DNA of 64,000 nucleotides, from positions 90,733,705 through 90,797,704 of the forward strand of contig NC_071398.1 of the NCBI RefSeq assembly GCF_022682495.2, written 5' to 3'. Below the pieces are notes generated by a model. That model was not told the DNA's origin and did no database searches. It was given only the letters and a program-made list of their open reading frames with translations. Position numbers and translations under genes: made by a program. Shown piece after piece: positions 1-11,464 of this stretch (the first letter of the stretch is position 1; the number at the start of each line of letters is the position of its first letter). This stretch comes from Desmodus rotundus. Taxonomy: Eukaryota > Chordata > Mammalia > Chiroptera > Phyllostomidae.

Positions 1-720
1 GAACCTCAGCCTGAACTTTCAACTTGTCCGCCCTGTTCCCTGGTGGTCTAGTCTGAGTCAACCACTGCAGGGAAGCCCTACATTGGTCTTTTGATCAGTG
101 GCCTGAGACAGGCCCTATCCAATCAGAACTGCACATCTACATCCTCATTTGCATCTAAACCAACCAGTCAGAAGTGCTCTGTGAGGACCAATCGGAACTG
201 CAGGATTCAGACCAATCAGAAGTGGAAGAACTTGGAAACTATATTTGCATAAAATCGGACCAATTGGGAACTTGGGTGGGAGGAAACTTTGTAAGAGGCG
301 GCCTCCCCTTTGGTAGCACGCATTTTTGTTTTTTGCTAGAAGATTCCATCGTCTGTGGGCTTCAGGAGCTGCTTCACGTGATGTGGGTCTCTCCTCTTCT
401 ATTCGAGTTCCAAGCGTAACAGCGTCCGCTCTTTTGTTTTGACTTTTTATGACATGCCTCAGTCTTAGTCTAGAAACTGTTCTCGCTGCCTGCCCCTTTG
501 CGTTCATTTCAATATTTCTACCTCAGGGAAGCTGTTTTTTACCGCAAAGAAGCTGTTTCTACCACAAGAAAGCAGGTTCTTTCTACATCCCTCAGGGGAA
601 CGGGTTTTTTCTACCTTCCTTGGGGGAGCGATTTCTTTCTGTCTCCCTCAGGGCAGCTTCGGGGCTCCCTCGTTTTCTCCCAAAGTGGAAGCCTCCAGTT
701 GTGTTTTAATTAAAACGGAC
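1..720 (+). promoter_or_regulatory. Promoter-like or LTR-like region with CCAAT and octamer boxes
   Basis: Seen: five CCAAT-type boxes and two ATTTGCAT octamers lie within 119-268, followed by pyrimidine-rich sequence and a decayed repetition of CCTCAGGG-like words between about 520 and 660. Known: clustered NF-Y and Oct sites are typical of retroviral LTR U3 regions and of some cellular promoters. Inference: this could be an old ERV LTR whose left edge is at or beyond the window start, or a host enhancer. I see no convincing TG...CA boundaries or target duplication, so the class is open. Confidence 0.45.
116..283 (+). repeat. 24-bp periodic CCAAT/octamer array
   Basis: Seven consecutive 24-bp units can be laid out from 116. 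CCAAT-like words begin at 119, 164 (CCAGT), 188, 212 and 260. The octamer ATTTGCAT starts at 147 and 243, exactly 96 bp (four units) apart. Four units share the word CCARTCRGAASTGS. The pattern fits a diverged tandem duplication of an NF-Y site module in which two units now carry an Oct site. Confidence 0.6.
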
Positions 721-854
721 TGGGAAGCGACTTCCTGCAGGGTTGGACAGGGGAGAGAAGAGAGGAAGATCTTGAAGGGACTATGTCATATCCATATGGC
801 TTCCCTTTGTGATCTGAAAAGATTAAAACGGAAGGACTTTGAAAGAGCTGCAGG

Positions 855-1120
855 GGCTAAAATGGCGAGGTGGATTAAGGAGGAAAAGCAACAGCTTGGA
901 TTTTCCATCATGACTCTGTTTCCCAGGCTTCCCACATCTAAATGCCAGGAGCCAGAAGGCAACCTGTGGCATCTTCAGGAGAGCCCTAAAAGGCAGGTGG
1001 GAAGGAGGTTCGAGTAAAGAAAGGAACCTGGAAACGAAGGATGATGTCCTTCGGAAAAACGCGTTTAGAACCGGAAGTGGCGACCGCTGTACAGCTACTG
1101 TATTCCTTGCCCGTGTAAGT
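855..1120 (+). promoter_or_regulatory. Candidate TSS region: YY1-like and ETS-like sites plus 5' splice site
   Basis: AAAATGGCGAGG at about 860-871 resembles a YY1 site. ACCGGAAGTGGCG at about 1070-1082 matches the ETS/GABPA promoter word. A perfect GTAAGT donor hexamer sits at 1115-1120 just downstream. Local CpG content (cgcg, ccgg, gcgaccg) is higher than in the flanks. Together these could mark a transcription start with a short first exon, perhaps of a non-coding RNA. No coding exon follows nearby and there is no CpG island, so this is an inference from motifs. Confidence 0.35.
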
Positions 1121-1985
1121 TTCCGCATTTCAAAAGGCAGACGACTTATTCCCACGCTGTTTGTTTTGAATTGGTGGGGAGGCATTAGACTCAGCGAGAA
1201 CTCACCTGTCACCTCCCTTCCACGGTCTCCTCAAACAGTACAACCATATAAAAGACGGTCCTCTGAAATTCCAAACTAACCGCAGAGTTCTGCGCTCTAG
1301 TGCCACTGTCTGTGCGCAAGGCCAGAGAGGGGGGAGGCTGAACTCGTAGAATCAGGGACCCCTCACTGTAGGCCTATCTGCGTAATCTTAGGAGGAAGGG
1401 GAGAGGGAGTATGTATTTTTAAGAACCATCCCACGTGACTCTTCTCCGTCAAGTTCAGGAAGTACGCATTGGCTTGGGGATGAGCAAAGCCCTGGTGTTT
1501 CCTTCTAAGGACCTGGGCTCACTCTCCATCTGGCATCAACTAAATCTCCTCGAGTCATTTCTGTAATTGGAGAGTGCAGGTCATACTAGGTACCCCTGGA
1601 GCTTGTTGCTACAAAGCCTAGCCTCCTCCCTCACGCTTTGGAACTATTTTGGACCACCCTATGAATTGATTGATTGCCCAGTACTAATTCCATCGAATCC
1701 CTCTCCCTATTTTTCTCAGCCCACCCAGAGCTTCGAACCTCATCCTTTAGTGCAGGTGTCTCATACCCGTGCTACTCCACATATCCTCTAATGTGGGCCA
1801 GTTCTTCCTTCCTTTCCCACGCCTGACCCTTCTTCCTCTGTGTGCTCTGAACTCCTGGCTTGTGACCTGCAGACTCTATTGTGCTAACTTACTCCTTCCA
1901 TTTCATTGCCTCGACCAGAATCTTCCATGAAGAGGCTTTTCCTTCAGGGTTAGCTGGATATATGGGTCCAGAGCGTTTAGATTCC
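1121..1985. other. Unassigned sequence
   Basis: I see no gene or confidently named repeat. The pyrimidine-rich part after about 1800 may be the decayed upstream end of the L2 that follows. Open frames are short and lack coding character. Confidence 0.4.
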
Positions 1986-1989
1986 CAGG

Positions 1990-2330
1990 TATCTCTGAGG
2001 TCTTGGCCCCTCCGCACCTCCCAAATCTCACCTGGTCTCTTCAATCTCTTTCACTGGCTCTAACATTGACATTTTGGAGAGTTTCTAGGGCTCCATCCTA
2101 GACTCTTTTTTATGTAAATCTCTCCCCAGGTAACCCTTAGTTTATATGACCCAATTATTACCTCCAGTCCAGATCTCTCCCTTGAGCTCTAGACTTTTAG
2201 ATCAGACTAGGTACTGGGTAGCCTCACCTGGCTGTCTAAATAGGTATGTCCAATGTGGAGCCCTTTATTTCAAAGCACCCTTTCTAAGATTTTTTCTCCC
2301 CATTTCTTTAGTTCCATCCACTACTATTGC
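1990..2330 (+). repeat. L2 LINE fragment (reverse-transcriptase region)
   Basis: The order of words (GGCTCCATCCTAGACTC, then CAGATCTCTCCCTTGAGCTC, then GGTATGTCCAATGTGGA) follows the segment of the ancient L2 LINE that encodes the C-terminal part of its reverse-transcriptase ORF. It is heavily decayed, with several stops. Confidence 0.6.
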
Positions 2331-3010
2331 CCCAAACCTAGCAATTAGTTTTGATATTTCTCCTTTTCATTTGGGGTGTTGTTGGGGCCCAGAGCAGGCT
2401 GCTCCGAGATACCCCACATGGCATATTGATTGTCTGGTGTTAAAATCTTAGAATTAGCAGGAGCTGGAAGAGCTCTCTTGACTCTCTGTCTCTCTAAATA
2501 GAGAAAATAAATCTCCATGTGAAAGGCTCCCTCCTTGCTCCTGAGGGCTGAGAGACAACGTTATCACAAGAGTTACAAAATCCAGCGTCAAAAAAGCCTG
2601 TACGAACCTTGTAATTGCCTTTACTAATTTACTACCAAGCCGAACCTTGCTTAGATGCCTTTCTAATGAGCACTAACTTTCTGTGTCCTGTTGTCAATTT
2701 CTTACAAATGTATTTCCTCTTTGTCTAAAAACCATAAAAAGATATCTAGTTCAATCATTTATTTGAACCTCATTTTATGATCTGAACATCATATTGTGAT
2801 TTTTTTTCCTGTCAATCTAGGCTTGTGTGAAATTTATTATTTTCCAACTATTCCAGCCATAAGACCTAAAGAAGTGGTGGGGGGGCACGGGGCGCAGGTG
2901 AAATTATCTGACTCTTTAACAGCATGCTTTCTCCCCATCTTGTTCATCAGGAAATCCTGTATGTTTTCCTTACAAATAAATATATTGTGAATCTTTCCAT
3001 TTAAATCCAT
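2331..3010. other. Unassigned sequence
   Basis: There is no recognisable gene. It includes an AT-rich stretch around 2700-2850 and a G-run near 2877-2895. Some of it may be L2 or MaLR debris too old to name by eye. Confidence 0.4.
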
Positions 3011-3019
3011 TTCCACCAT

Positions 3020-3510
3020 CACATTCCTAGTTCAAGTCACAGTCATCTCTCATTTCTACTTTAGCCTTGCAAATGGCTTTTCTCCTTCATAAGCCCTACT
3101 TAATGTATTCCCAGCAGCAAGGAGAGTAATCTTTCAAAAACCTAAATCAGATTGTGCCCCATCTCTTCTACAACTTTTTAATGGAAAACGATTGTTGTGA
3201 TGAAATTCAACCTCCATTCTTTGCCTGTTCGGCCCAGCATTGATCCGACCCTTCCTATTTTTACTTCATCTCAGACCGGAGTGGCTTACCTCCTGCGCTC
3301 AGTCCCACGGTCTGCTTTCTGCCCTGTGACCGGTGAGCGTGCCGTTTCTTCAGTCTGAAGAGGGTCTTCCTCAGGCTCCAAGCAGAGTTGTCCGATTCTC
3401 ATAGGTCTCAACTGTCACCTTCTCAAAGAAGCCTTTTCTGATCTCACTATCTAAACCCTCTGCTGTGTCTGTTTTATTCTATCACATCAATCTTAAAATT
3501 TCTTTCACCA
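3020..3510 (+). repeat. L2 LINE 3' region
   Basis: AGAGTAATCTTTCAAAAACCT..AAATCAGATTGTG and the later TGTCACCTTCTCAAAGAAGCC..TTTCTGATC are hallmark L2 words in the correct order. The segment covers the end of the L2 ORF and the start of its 3' part. Confidence 0.75.
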
Positions 3511-3599
3511 CAAGTATCAAAATTAGCATAACATTACCATACTAATCTATTTGTGTGTTTATTATCTGTGTTCCTTACAATAATTATTATTTTCAATGT

Positions 3600-3832
3600 G
3601 ATGTACTGAGTTTGGGATGCAAGAGTTTGGGATGTGGAATTAAATGGAAGGCCTACATTAATTTTTGGTCTTGTTACTTACCTGTTATGTGATCTTGGCA
3701 ATTTACTTTCTCTGTGCCTTATTTTTCTCATCAGTAGAATGGGGTTAATATGGCATTATAAAGTGTTTGTTAGGATTAATGAGATAACATCCATACAGAT
3801 GTTCACATTCACAAAATTATATGCCAAGTAAA
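3600..3832 (+). repeat. MIR SINE
   Basis: The core TTATGTGATCTTGGCAATTTAC followed by CTCTGTGCCTTATTTTTCTC and AGAATGGGGTTAATA is the conserved centre of the MIR SINE in sense orientation. The tRNA-related head is decayed. Confidence 0.8.
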
Positions 3833-3834
3833 AT

Positions 3835-4550
3835 CATTTTAAGAATTGTTTAAGAAGCCTCTGTACAAAGTTTTTCCCTTAATTCCCACCCCCTCACCTC
3901 GTTTTTTTTTGCCATGAATCAAAAAAACGTTCTGGGCACGTTCATCATGCAAACCAGTTGAGTGGATGAACACAAGAGCCCTCACTTTTGGAGAACATAC
4001 TTCAGGGAAGGCAAACAAAGCTTCCTGAACCCACACAGGGAAACATTGCCCGCCGGACAAGCCCAGTGAGGCCCAGGGAGAGCATTAGGGAGATCTGGTG
4101 GAGACAAGGTCACATTTTAAAGTAGCTGCATGCCAGCACTGGACTTGGGAGGCTCAGAAATGGGGCTGGCCATTGGAGGTTGGGTTGTTTACTGATTCGT
4201 TCAAAAGTCTGTGTGGCTTTCCTTACTCCTAGGAGCTAAGCTCCAAATATAGAGACATTATCCTGTTGCATCTAAATTCTGACTTTCTCCCCCTTCCTTT
4301 AGACCATGTCTATGTGGAAGGTAACTTTTGTGTAAAAGGAAAAATAAACACTAGACTTGAAAACAGAAATCTTGGGTCTGGGCACTGGTTCTGTCACATA
4401 CAGTATAGAAGGATGTTCTGAGCCTTTCTGGAAGATTAGAATCACTGGCAGTCTCTCAGACAATGTTAGGGGATATGAAAACTGGGAATCCCTTTGGGAG
4501 GGGAATTTGGCAAATCATTTTTTGCCAAGCACATATGCTTTTGACGGCAA
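3835..4550. other. Unassigned sequence
   Basis: No gene or named repeat is recognised. The minus-strand frame at 3839-4060 has no coding features. Confidence 0.4.
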
Positions 4551-4554
4551 GTCT

Positions 4555-4965
4555 CTAGGAATGTATGATTGCAGGTGTGCATAAAAACATGTACAGGAGG
4601 GGTCATTGCTCCATTATTTATATTAGCAAGTTACTGGAACCAACGGGTTAGATAAGTATGGCCCATGTATATGAACTATGCAGCTGTTAACAATAATGAA
4701 GGAGATCTGTGCATACTGATAAGGAAATTGGAGCTATACTGTTAAGTGAAAAAAAAACAAGGTGCAAAAGAGCATCTCGTATTTTACTGTGCGTGCGTGC
4801 ACATGTGCGTGTGTAAGCACACACACTCAGAGATACACATTCTTACCTGGTTGTAGTCATAGATTATTCCTGGAAAGATTTACAAATACTGGTAGTAGTG
4901 ACTTACTTGAGACAGGAGTAGGAGAGAATTATTTGTGGTTGTTTTTCTCTACAGTTTGAAGTTTT
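4555..4965 (+). repeat. Old L1 3' end
   Basis: The run from GTCATTGCTCCATTATTTATA through TATGCAGCTGTTAACAATAATG to TGTTAAGTGAAAAAAAAACAAGG matches the 3' end of old mammalian L1 (L1M-type) in sense orientation. A short GT/GC-rich patch (GTGCGTGCGTGCACATGTGCG) near 4790-4815 lies inside it. Confidence 0.75.
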
Positions 4966-7060
4966 TAAAAAAAAATTATGCATCTATGATCTTTTCAAAA
5001 AAAGAGTTTACACTTTTCAGCACCATGCGCTGTATGTACAATGGCACTCACTGAGTCAGTGAAGATGTCTAACCCTGTTACCGTTTGGGCAAGGCACTTC
5101 ATCTTGCTGAGATTTTTCATCACCTCTTACGTGGTTATAATGTTGTACAGCCCTCAGGTCTAGGTCAGGCCACTATGTGGACATGCCAAAGCACGTGAGT
5201 AGGGAACACGGCCTGACAAATGCTTGCCAATCTCCTTTTCTGTCCCCCAACCACAGGTAGCGTCATCAGCACGTCATCCTTCATGGCCTGGGTTTCCTTT
5301 CTTAGGCCAGGAAAGTTGCTGTGGATGCCACAGCTATTTAAATCCACTGACCTTTCCTGCTAAAGTCAGTTCCATCTTAGGGGATAGAGATGACTAAGGT
5401 TGCTGATGACATGTGTTGGGAGGTGGGGCAGGGGTGGGGCAGTGCCTTCATCAGATCCATGTGACCTACTAGCTCTCGTGCTCTGCAAATTTCTCTAGAT
5501 AGAGATGACTGCCAGCCTGGCTGGTAATCTCGGAGAAGATAGAAATAGCCGCGGCTCGTGGCTCCAGCTCCCACCCTCTCCTTGGCCTGAAGTCCTTCTC
5601 CGCTATTGCCAGAGTTTTAATTTCCTTCATTGCCTTGGCACCTCAAGTCCTCTCCTGAAGGTCATGGAACTTTGTCAGAGTGTCAGGGTTGTGCTGACAT
5701 GCTTTCCAGAGGTCATGGTCTAAGAACGTAAGAACAGTTCATTCTCCCCTTAAGAGGCACGGTCAGAATGTCATTGTCCCGCCTGCTTCCATCAAGCCAA
5801 GTGACCCCACCAAAGGAAGTCATGTGATTTAACTCCTTACCGCAATCTCCAGGAGCTCCACCTGCCCCCACCCCCATCATAGAATCTGAAGAAAAGTGGT
5901 GTGTGTGCTAACTCCAGAGGGTGAACCCACTCCACACACACTGCTACAGCCTGTTGGAAGAGAAAATGCCCTCTGGAATTGTGCTGAACTTGCTCAAGGT
6001 CGAACACCTGAAAGTTTCCACAAAGCTTTATGCAAATGCTACTAATGCATGAGAAACAACTTACATGGAGCTCCTCTTGATCCTTATAGCTTTCATGTAT
6101 AAAAACCTTTCATGAAGTGTTTTGTTTATCAGTGAGGCTGGGCCATGGTGCCCAGATGTTCGGTCAAACATTATTCTGTATGTTTCTGTGAAGGTGGTTT
6201 TGGATGAGATTAACATATACATTGGTGAACTTGGAATAAAGCTGTTCACCCTTAGTAATGTAGGTTGGCTTCATCCAGTCAAGACCGACTTCCTTCAGCA
6301 AGGCTTGACCTGCAGCTCTTGTTTGAATATCCAGCCTGCTGGCTTACTCCATCAGACTCTGGACTTACCAAGCTTCCACAGTCACATGAGTCAATTTCTT
6401 AAAATTAATCAAAGTCTCCCTCTCTCTTTCTTTCTTTATATCTGTCTATAAGATTTGCATTTACAATTTTGTCCTATGAGCAAACAAAACCTGTTAATCT
6501 TTATCAATATCTTAGCAAAGTCAAAACAAAGAAGAGCATGTACTGTAAACACTAGAAAAATATATTAAATGTTAAAATTAAACGATGGAATTGTGGTTGG
6601 TTTTCCTAATGTTTCTAAATTTTTAATAATGAAAATGCATTTTATAAATACACATTTAAAATTAATTTCTTAACAAGGAGGTTTATGTTATGACAAAATA
6701 GAATTTTTAGGTAAAAACAAATTTTAAAGTAAAAACCAAAAAAATACTAGTGTGCTCGCTGTGGAAAGACAGCTTTGACTCAAACAGTCCATGCCTCTCT
6801 TTCAACCAGCTGCTGCCGCTGAGACCTCCCTCTAGGTGTCTTGCTGTCGTCACTCAGGTGTTCCTGGAGAGAAGGGCTGCGTGTCTCCCCAAATTCAGAT
6901 GTGACCAACGGTCCAAGGGCGGGCCAGCTATGTGCCAAGCTTGAGCTGCGTGCACTCAACCACAGCTAGTTTTCCTCTGATTCTCTCAACTCCTCTACAT
7001 GAGAGGTAGGTCACTCTCACTTGACAGATGAAGGTGCTGAGCTTCAAGAGGTAATGTGTG
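4966..7060. other. Mostly unassigned; AT-rich around 6450-6740
   Basis: A weak MIR-like core (TTTGGGCAAGGCACTTCATC) lies near 5085-5160. The 6450-6740 part is strongly AT-rich and could be old L1. No coding exon is supported; the open frames at 5505-5723 and 6122-6451 have no family features. Confidence 0.4.
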
Positions 7061-7335
7061 TGTATGTCACTCACTTAACGATGTTCGACTTTATGATGTT
7101 GCAAAGTGATGCGTGTTCATTACAACCTGTACTTTGAATTTTGATCTTTTCCTGGGCTAGTGATAATCAACCCCATACTGTCTCATGATGCTGGACAACA
7201 GCAACCAGCTGCAGCTCCCAGTCAGCCACGTGACCACGAGAGTAAACAGTCCATACTCTACAGTGTGCCGTGTTGCCAGTCGTTTGGATACTGTGTTCTC
7301 TGTTTTTGCATTCCATCTCGTTTGCCTTATACCGT
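7060..7335 (+). repeat. Probable old non-autonomous DNA transposon fragment
   Basis: The words TCACTTAACGATGTTCGAC, GTACTTTGAATTTTGATC, TTTTCCTGGGCTAGTGAT and CAGCTCCCAGTCAGCCACG occur in an order I associate with an interspersed mammalian repeat. CACTTAACGATG resembles the termini of Tigger-like elements. I cannot name the family with certainty. Confidence 0.35.
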
Positions 7336-7925
7336 CTGTGTCTCCTGCTTCTGCTGAGAAGAAGTGGAAAGTAGTTGTGAGGCAGAGCCCGCATTTGAAC
7401 CCTACTCTCCTAACTGTAGCCCCAGAGTTCTTGCCTCTATGTCCCGGTTATCTTTCCCAGGGTCCCAGGATGTGTGGGAGAGGGCAACACCAGAAATCTG
7501 GTTCAACTTTTATATTGGAGGGGGTGGGATGTAAAAAGGTGCTTAAGAACAAAAGTTCTCATACCATGTCCTGGGTCTTACCATCTCCACCTCACCGAGT
7601 CTCCATGGATTCCACCTTACAACTTCCTACTCCAAACCAAGAGACAGGAGGACAAGGCCTGTTTCCCCCTTAAACATGGCAGAGACTGTAGGCTCTGACC
7701 TTCGGCCAACACCTCAGCCCCTTCCTGACCTACAGGGTGGGCCTCTCCCCTTTATTCTTCCTCCACCATTTCTTTATTTCACACCAAGGAAGCATCCTTC
7801 TCACCTGCCTCCATCAGAGCAAGAGTGAGGTGGGGACATCCTGTTGACATTGAAAGGAGGTGGCAGGCAGGGAAGGTGGGGATAATGGAGGAGGTGGCTT
7901 GGAGAGTGGAGAGAAAGCTGCTAAG
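7336..7925. other. Unassigned sequence
   Basis: No gene is seen. The frame at 7185-7673 begins inside the preceding repeat and has no recognisable domain. A purine-rich stretch lies at about 7850-7920. Confidence 0.4.
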
Positions 7926-7929
7926 TAGA

Positions 7930-8215
7930 TCAATGGAATGAAAAGTAGTGGTTAAAAGCACAGACTTTCTATAGCCAGATTATGCGGGTTCAAATACACA
8001 CTCTGACCCTTTCCTATTTTTTGTGTGGACTCAAGTGAATGGCTTTGTCTATCAGAATATCGCCACATATGTGCTCTGTGTTTGCTTTTATGGTCCCCAA
8101 ACTAGCTGTGTGACTTGAGTAACTCACTTCCTCTCTCTGACCTTCAGTTTCTTCATTTATAAAGCATGAGGGTTGGATAAGGTAACCCAAATTTCTTTTT
8201 CATTTTCAAGTTTTA
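7930..8215 (+). repeat. MIR SINE, apparently interrupted
   Basis: AGTGGTTAAAAGCACAGAC with GGGTTCAAAT represents the MIR 5' half (A and B box region). CTAGCTGTGTGACTTGAGTAA and CTCTGACCTTCAGTTTCTTC represent the core. About 90 bp between the halves (roughly 8010-8100) do not match MIR and may be a small insertion. Confidence 0.75.
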
Positions 8216-10030
8216 GACTTCTGACCTCTCCTTAATCATTGGAAAATTGTGTGAAGTTTCTCTCGAGGTCTGGCTCTATAGAGTGTCATTTAAATGATCC
8301 CAGTATCCTTGTCCCTCAGTCTCTATCCTTATAACTTTATGTCTTTGGACAGTACAACTCTTGATTTTTAAGATAGTCTAGTTGAAGTTCAAATTCTCTG
8401 GGAGATTCTAAAAGCAAAGAAGATGGGAGGATCTTAATAGCAAAAAAGGGCCAGCAGGCACCCTGGAAGGGGGGTGGCAGAGGGGCACGGCTGCAGCCTG
8501 CTACACCTAAAATTCCCACTAGTTTGCCCCTTCAGCCCTATGGCTACTTCTCTTGCCTAGACAGGTCTACCTTTCTTTCTCCTTTCCTCAGCTCCACAAT
8601 GTTGTTAAGTTGCTACCATATTTGTTCCTTCCTTTCACCGCCAGACTTTAGGATATGATGGTCCACCCCAGATACCTGTGCTGCCAGGCCACCTGGCCAC
8701 ATCCCCACCCCCTTTGGCTTCTTTGAGATGCTCCACCCAGTTGAGTCCTTCTCAAAATGCTCTATCCCTTTAGTGTCAGCGGCTGCCACTCTCATATCTT
8801 CTTTGGTCTCCTTTGACTTTGAAACAACCTCTAACCCTAGTCTAGCTGACCTTTGGCCAAGCCCAGGCTGAAAGAGTGGGCAGGCTCGGGGAGTCTCATC
8901 AGGGGAGATTTGGTCTCTCTGACAAGACCAAGATTGCTCTGAGGAGTATAACTCAGAGAGTTTAGATGTCAATAATCCATTTTGAGGGTGCGTGACATTC
9001 TCTTCCGTCTCCTAAATTCCTTTTTCCACCTCACAAATGCCCCCTTTCCTTGCCTGCTTTTGAAGCAATGTTTATGGAGCTGCCTAGGCAAGTTCAAAAC
9101 AAACAGCTGCCAAAGCCCCACCCCTCCCCCTGGTGCACTTGCACTTGCTGCTGCTATAAGTAGAATGGGATCTATAGCCCCAACACTGGAGTCAAGTTGC
9201 AGATACTCCGGCTCTGCCCTGTGTTTTGCCTAAGGGGGCAGGCTCCATTCCGTGTTTTCCTTTACCTTGGAGGGCTCTGTCTGAGGGCCAGGTGGAGCTG
9301 GCCCATGCTCTGGGCCTGGTGGTCCCAGGGGAACTTGGAGTAGAGCAGCAGTTCTTTTACATTTCAAAGCCAGGCTAGGCTAAGAGCTTGGAGGCATCTC
9401 GGTTCTTTCCCAAGGATGAGCCACTCTCAGCCCCACTGTGCTCCTTAGACTACCTTTGTCAGTATGGACCCAACTGCGGGGCCTAGCCCCAAAGGGGCTT
9501 ATTTTTCTCACGTGAGAAGTCAGAGGTAGCTGCCTGAGCTACACATCAGTGTCAGGGTATAATTAACGTACCAAACACCTTATATCTTTGTGCTTCACTA
9601 TCTTTAGTAAGTGGCTCTTCTTGTGGTCTAAAGATAGCTTTTGCACCTCCCAGCATTATTTCTGTATTCTAGGCAAGAAAAAGGGATGCTTGGTGAAGGG
9701 CAAAAGGCCAACGTGGCACGTAGCCAGCTGTCTTGGCCCTTTTACCGTGCCTTCCGGCAAACATCCTCTGCTTGTATCTCATTGGCCAGCACCATGTCAC
9801 GTGGCTGTCCCTATGTGCAAAGGAGACTGTGAGGGTTTTAAGTGAAGGACTCTGACACCTAACATCAAGTCAGGGTTCCCTGAGTGAAAAAAAGGGGGAG
9901 ACACGGATACATTGTAGGTAAGTAGCCCTGTCTGCCATAATTGGGACTCCTCCCACAGCACCCCCAAACAAGTTCGCAAATACTTCCAAGTCCCAATTCT
10001 ACCGCCATAGATCATCTATGCTCCCCCCAT
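8216..10030. other. Unassigned, moderately GC-rich sequence
   Basis: No named repeat or exon is recognised. The minus-strand 120-codon frame at 8613-8972 is hydrophilic but has no visible splice framework or family match. C-rich runs occur at 8700-8715 and 9118-9131. Confidence 0.4.
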
Positions 10031-10034
10031 ACTT

Positions 10035-10278
10035 GGATGGTACAGCAGAGCAGTTAAGAGTCTCGACTTGAGTCAGAAACTTGTGTGTTCATATCCCTGT
10101 TCTACACTCACTAGCTTTCTGGGTTGCTCCAGTCACTCAGGGCCTCCATTTTCACACCTATAAAGTAGGAATAGTTAATTGTACTTCTAGGGTTGTGGTC
10201 AGTATTAAATGTTTTAATAAATATTTAGCCCATGGTACATAAGAAGAACTCCACAAATGTAAGCTATTATTATTCACT
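10035..10278 (+). repeat. MIR SINE, nearly full length
   Basis: AGCAGTTAAGAGTCTCGACTTG, CTCACTAGCTTTCTGGGTTG, CAGGGCCTCCATTTTCACACC and CCACAAATGTAAGCTATTATT follow MIR from the tRNA-like head to the 3' end. Confidence 0.85.
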
Positions 10279-10565
10279 TGCTGTATAGATCATACAGAAA
10301 TGTATTCTGATACCTCGTTTAAAAGTGAGCCTGCTGAGCAAAGATGCTGCCTTCTCTTCTCCACCACTTTTAAGTATGAAAGCAACCTCTTTAACTAAAC
10401 AAGTGACCCATAAATTCACTTGCCTTGTAAACACTGAAAACCTTACAGAGAACGCTGAAGGCCTCTGGCAACCCCATCCCTTCACCATGCCTTTTCCCAA
10501 TCCCTGCAAGTGAACGTTGTCATCACTTTTTATTTTTCCTTCAAACCTTTTCCTATGCATTTCAT
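10279..10565. other. Unassigned sequence
   Basis: The open frames on both strands here are short and overlap each other. No family features are seen. Confidence 0.35.
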
Positions 10566-10569
10566 ATAA

Positions 10570-10990
10570 ACTCGTGGAAATATAAAGCTTAAAAAATTAC
10601 ACTTGTATCATATTGTATGGATCATCCTTCAACTTCCTTTTCTTCCCAATTCAATCATATATCTTGGCAATCTATTCTTTTATTAGGTGTAGCTTTCCCA
10701 AGTTGTCTTTTATTTTCTTTTTTCCAAATTGCTTCCTGGTATTTCCTAATATGGATATGTAATACTATATTTATTTAGTGAATCTCCTATTCACCATTAC
10801 CTAGTTCATTTCCAGTTTAGGCTATTGCAAAACAGTGATGCAACAGTTATCATTGTACAGACGCCTCTTTTGTGCATGTAGTTACCATAAAATGCAATTT
10901 CTGGGTTTCGGTATGTAAGCACTTTAAATCTTTACTAATGTTGCCAAGTAACCCTCTACTCCCTTGCAGGAATAGCTGTATCTAAGAATG
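10570..10990 (-). repeat. Old L1 fragment, antisense
   Basis: GGCTATTGCAAAACAGTGATG..TATCATTGTACAGACG and AATTTCTGGGTTTCGGTATG are the reverse complement of the old L1M/L1ME 3' UTR. Confidence 0.65.
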
Positions 10991-11460
10991 TGTTGGGTTT
11001 TGTGGTGGTGGTGGTGGTGGTAGTTTCTAATCTTCATTTAGATCTACTTGTGAGCCTAGTCCAGTCTAAGTTAGGTAAATGTTAAGTTGCACACTCCAAG
11101 ATTTACACAGAGAATTTGCTATATTCTGACATCTTTTTAGACTGTTTTCTGTGTTAGAAAACTCTTTGTGTTGAGGCTAACTAGGCTCTCTCGCTCTGTT
11201 GTTATACTTTGGTCCTTTTCCGCCCCTAAGACCCAGGGAGAACAAGCCTAATTCCTGTTTCACATGATGTGCCCAGCCCGTATCAGGCTGGAATTCCTGC
11301 TCCCTCCCCCGCCATGCCCATTTAAAATTTTTCAGGGCTTTTGTGCAGATAAATGAGATAATCTTTGTGAAAGTAGTGTGAGTTCTTTTCAAGGTTGGAA
11401 TGTAAGTATGGCAACAGTATGTTCTAAATTTTTAAGGACAGATTAGTTTTCTGGTAAACT
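10991..11460. other. Unassigned sequence with a short (GGT)n run
   Basis: A short GGTGGTGGTGGTGGTGG run lies at about 11001-11020. It may sit between two parts of the same antisense L1. No gene is seen. Confidence 0.4.
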
Positions 11461-11464
11461 CTTA

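Noticed and set aside
6421..6440. Short TCTC/TTTC-rich run
   Set aside because: Too short and imperfect to list as a repeat feature.
7185..7673. 162-codon plus-strand frame
   Set aside because: Starts within a probable transposon relic and has no recognisable domain.
8613..8972. 119-residue minus-strand frame
   Set aside because: Hydrophilic and fairly long, but no domain, no convincing acceptor or donor pair and no recognised family; most likely chance in GC-richer DNA.
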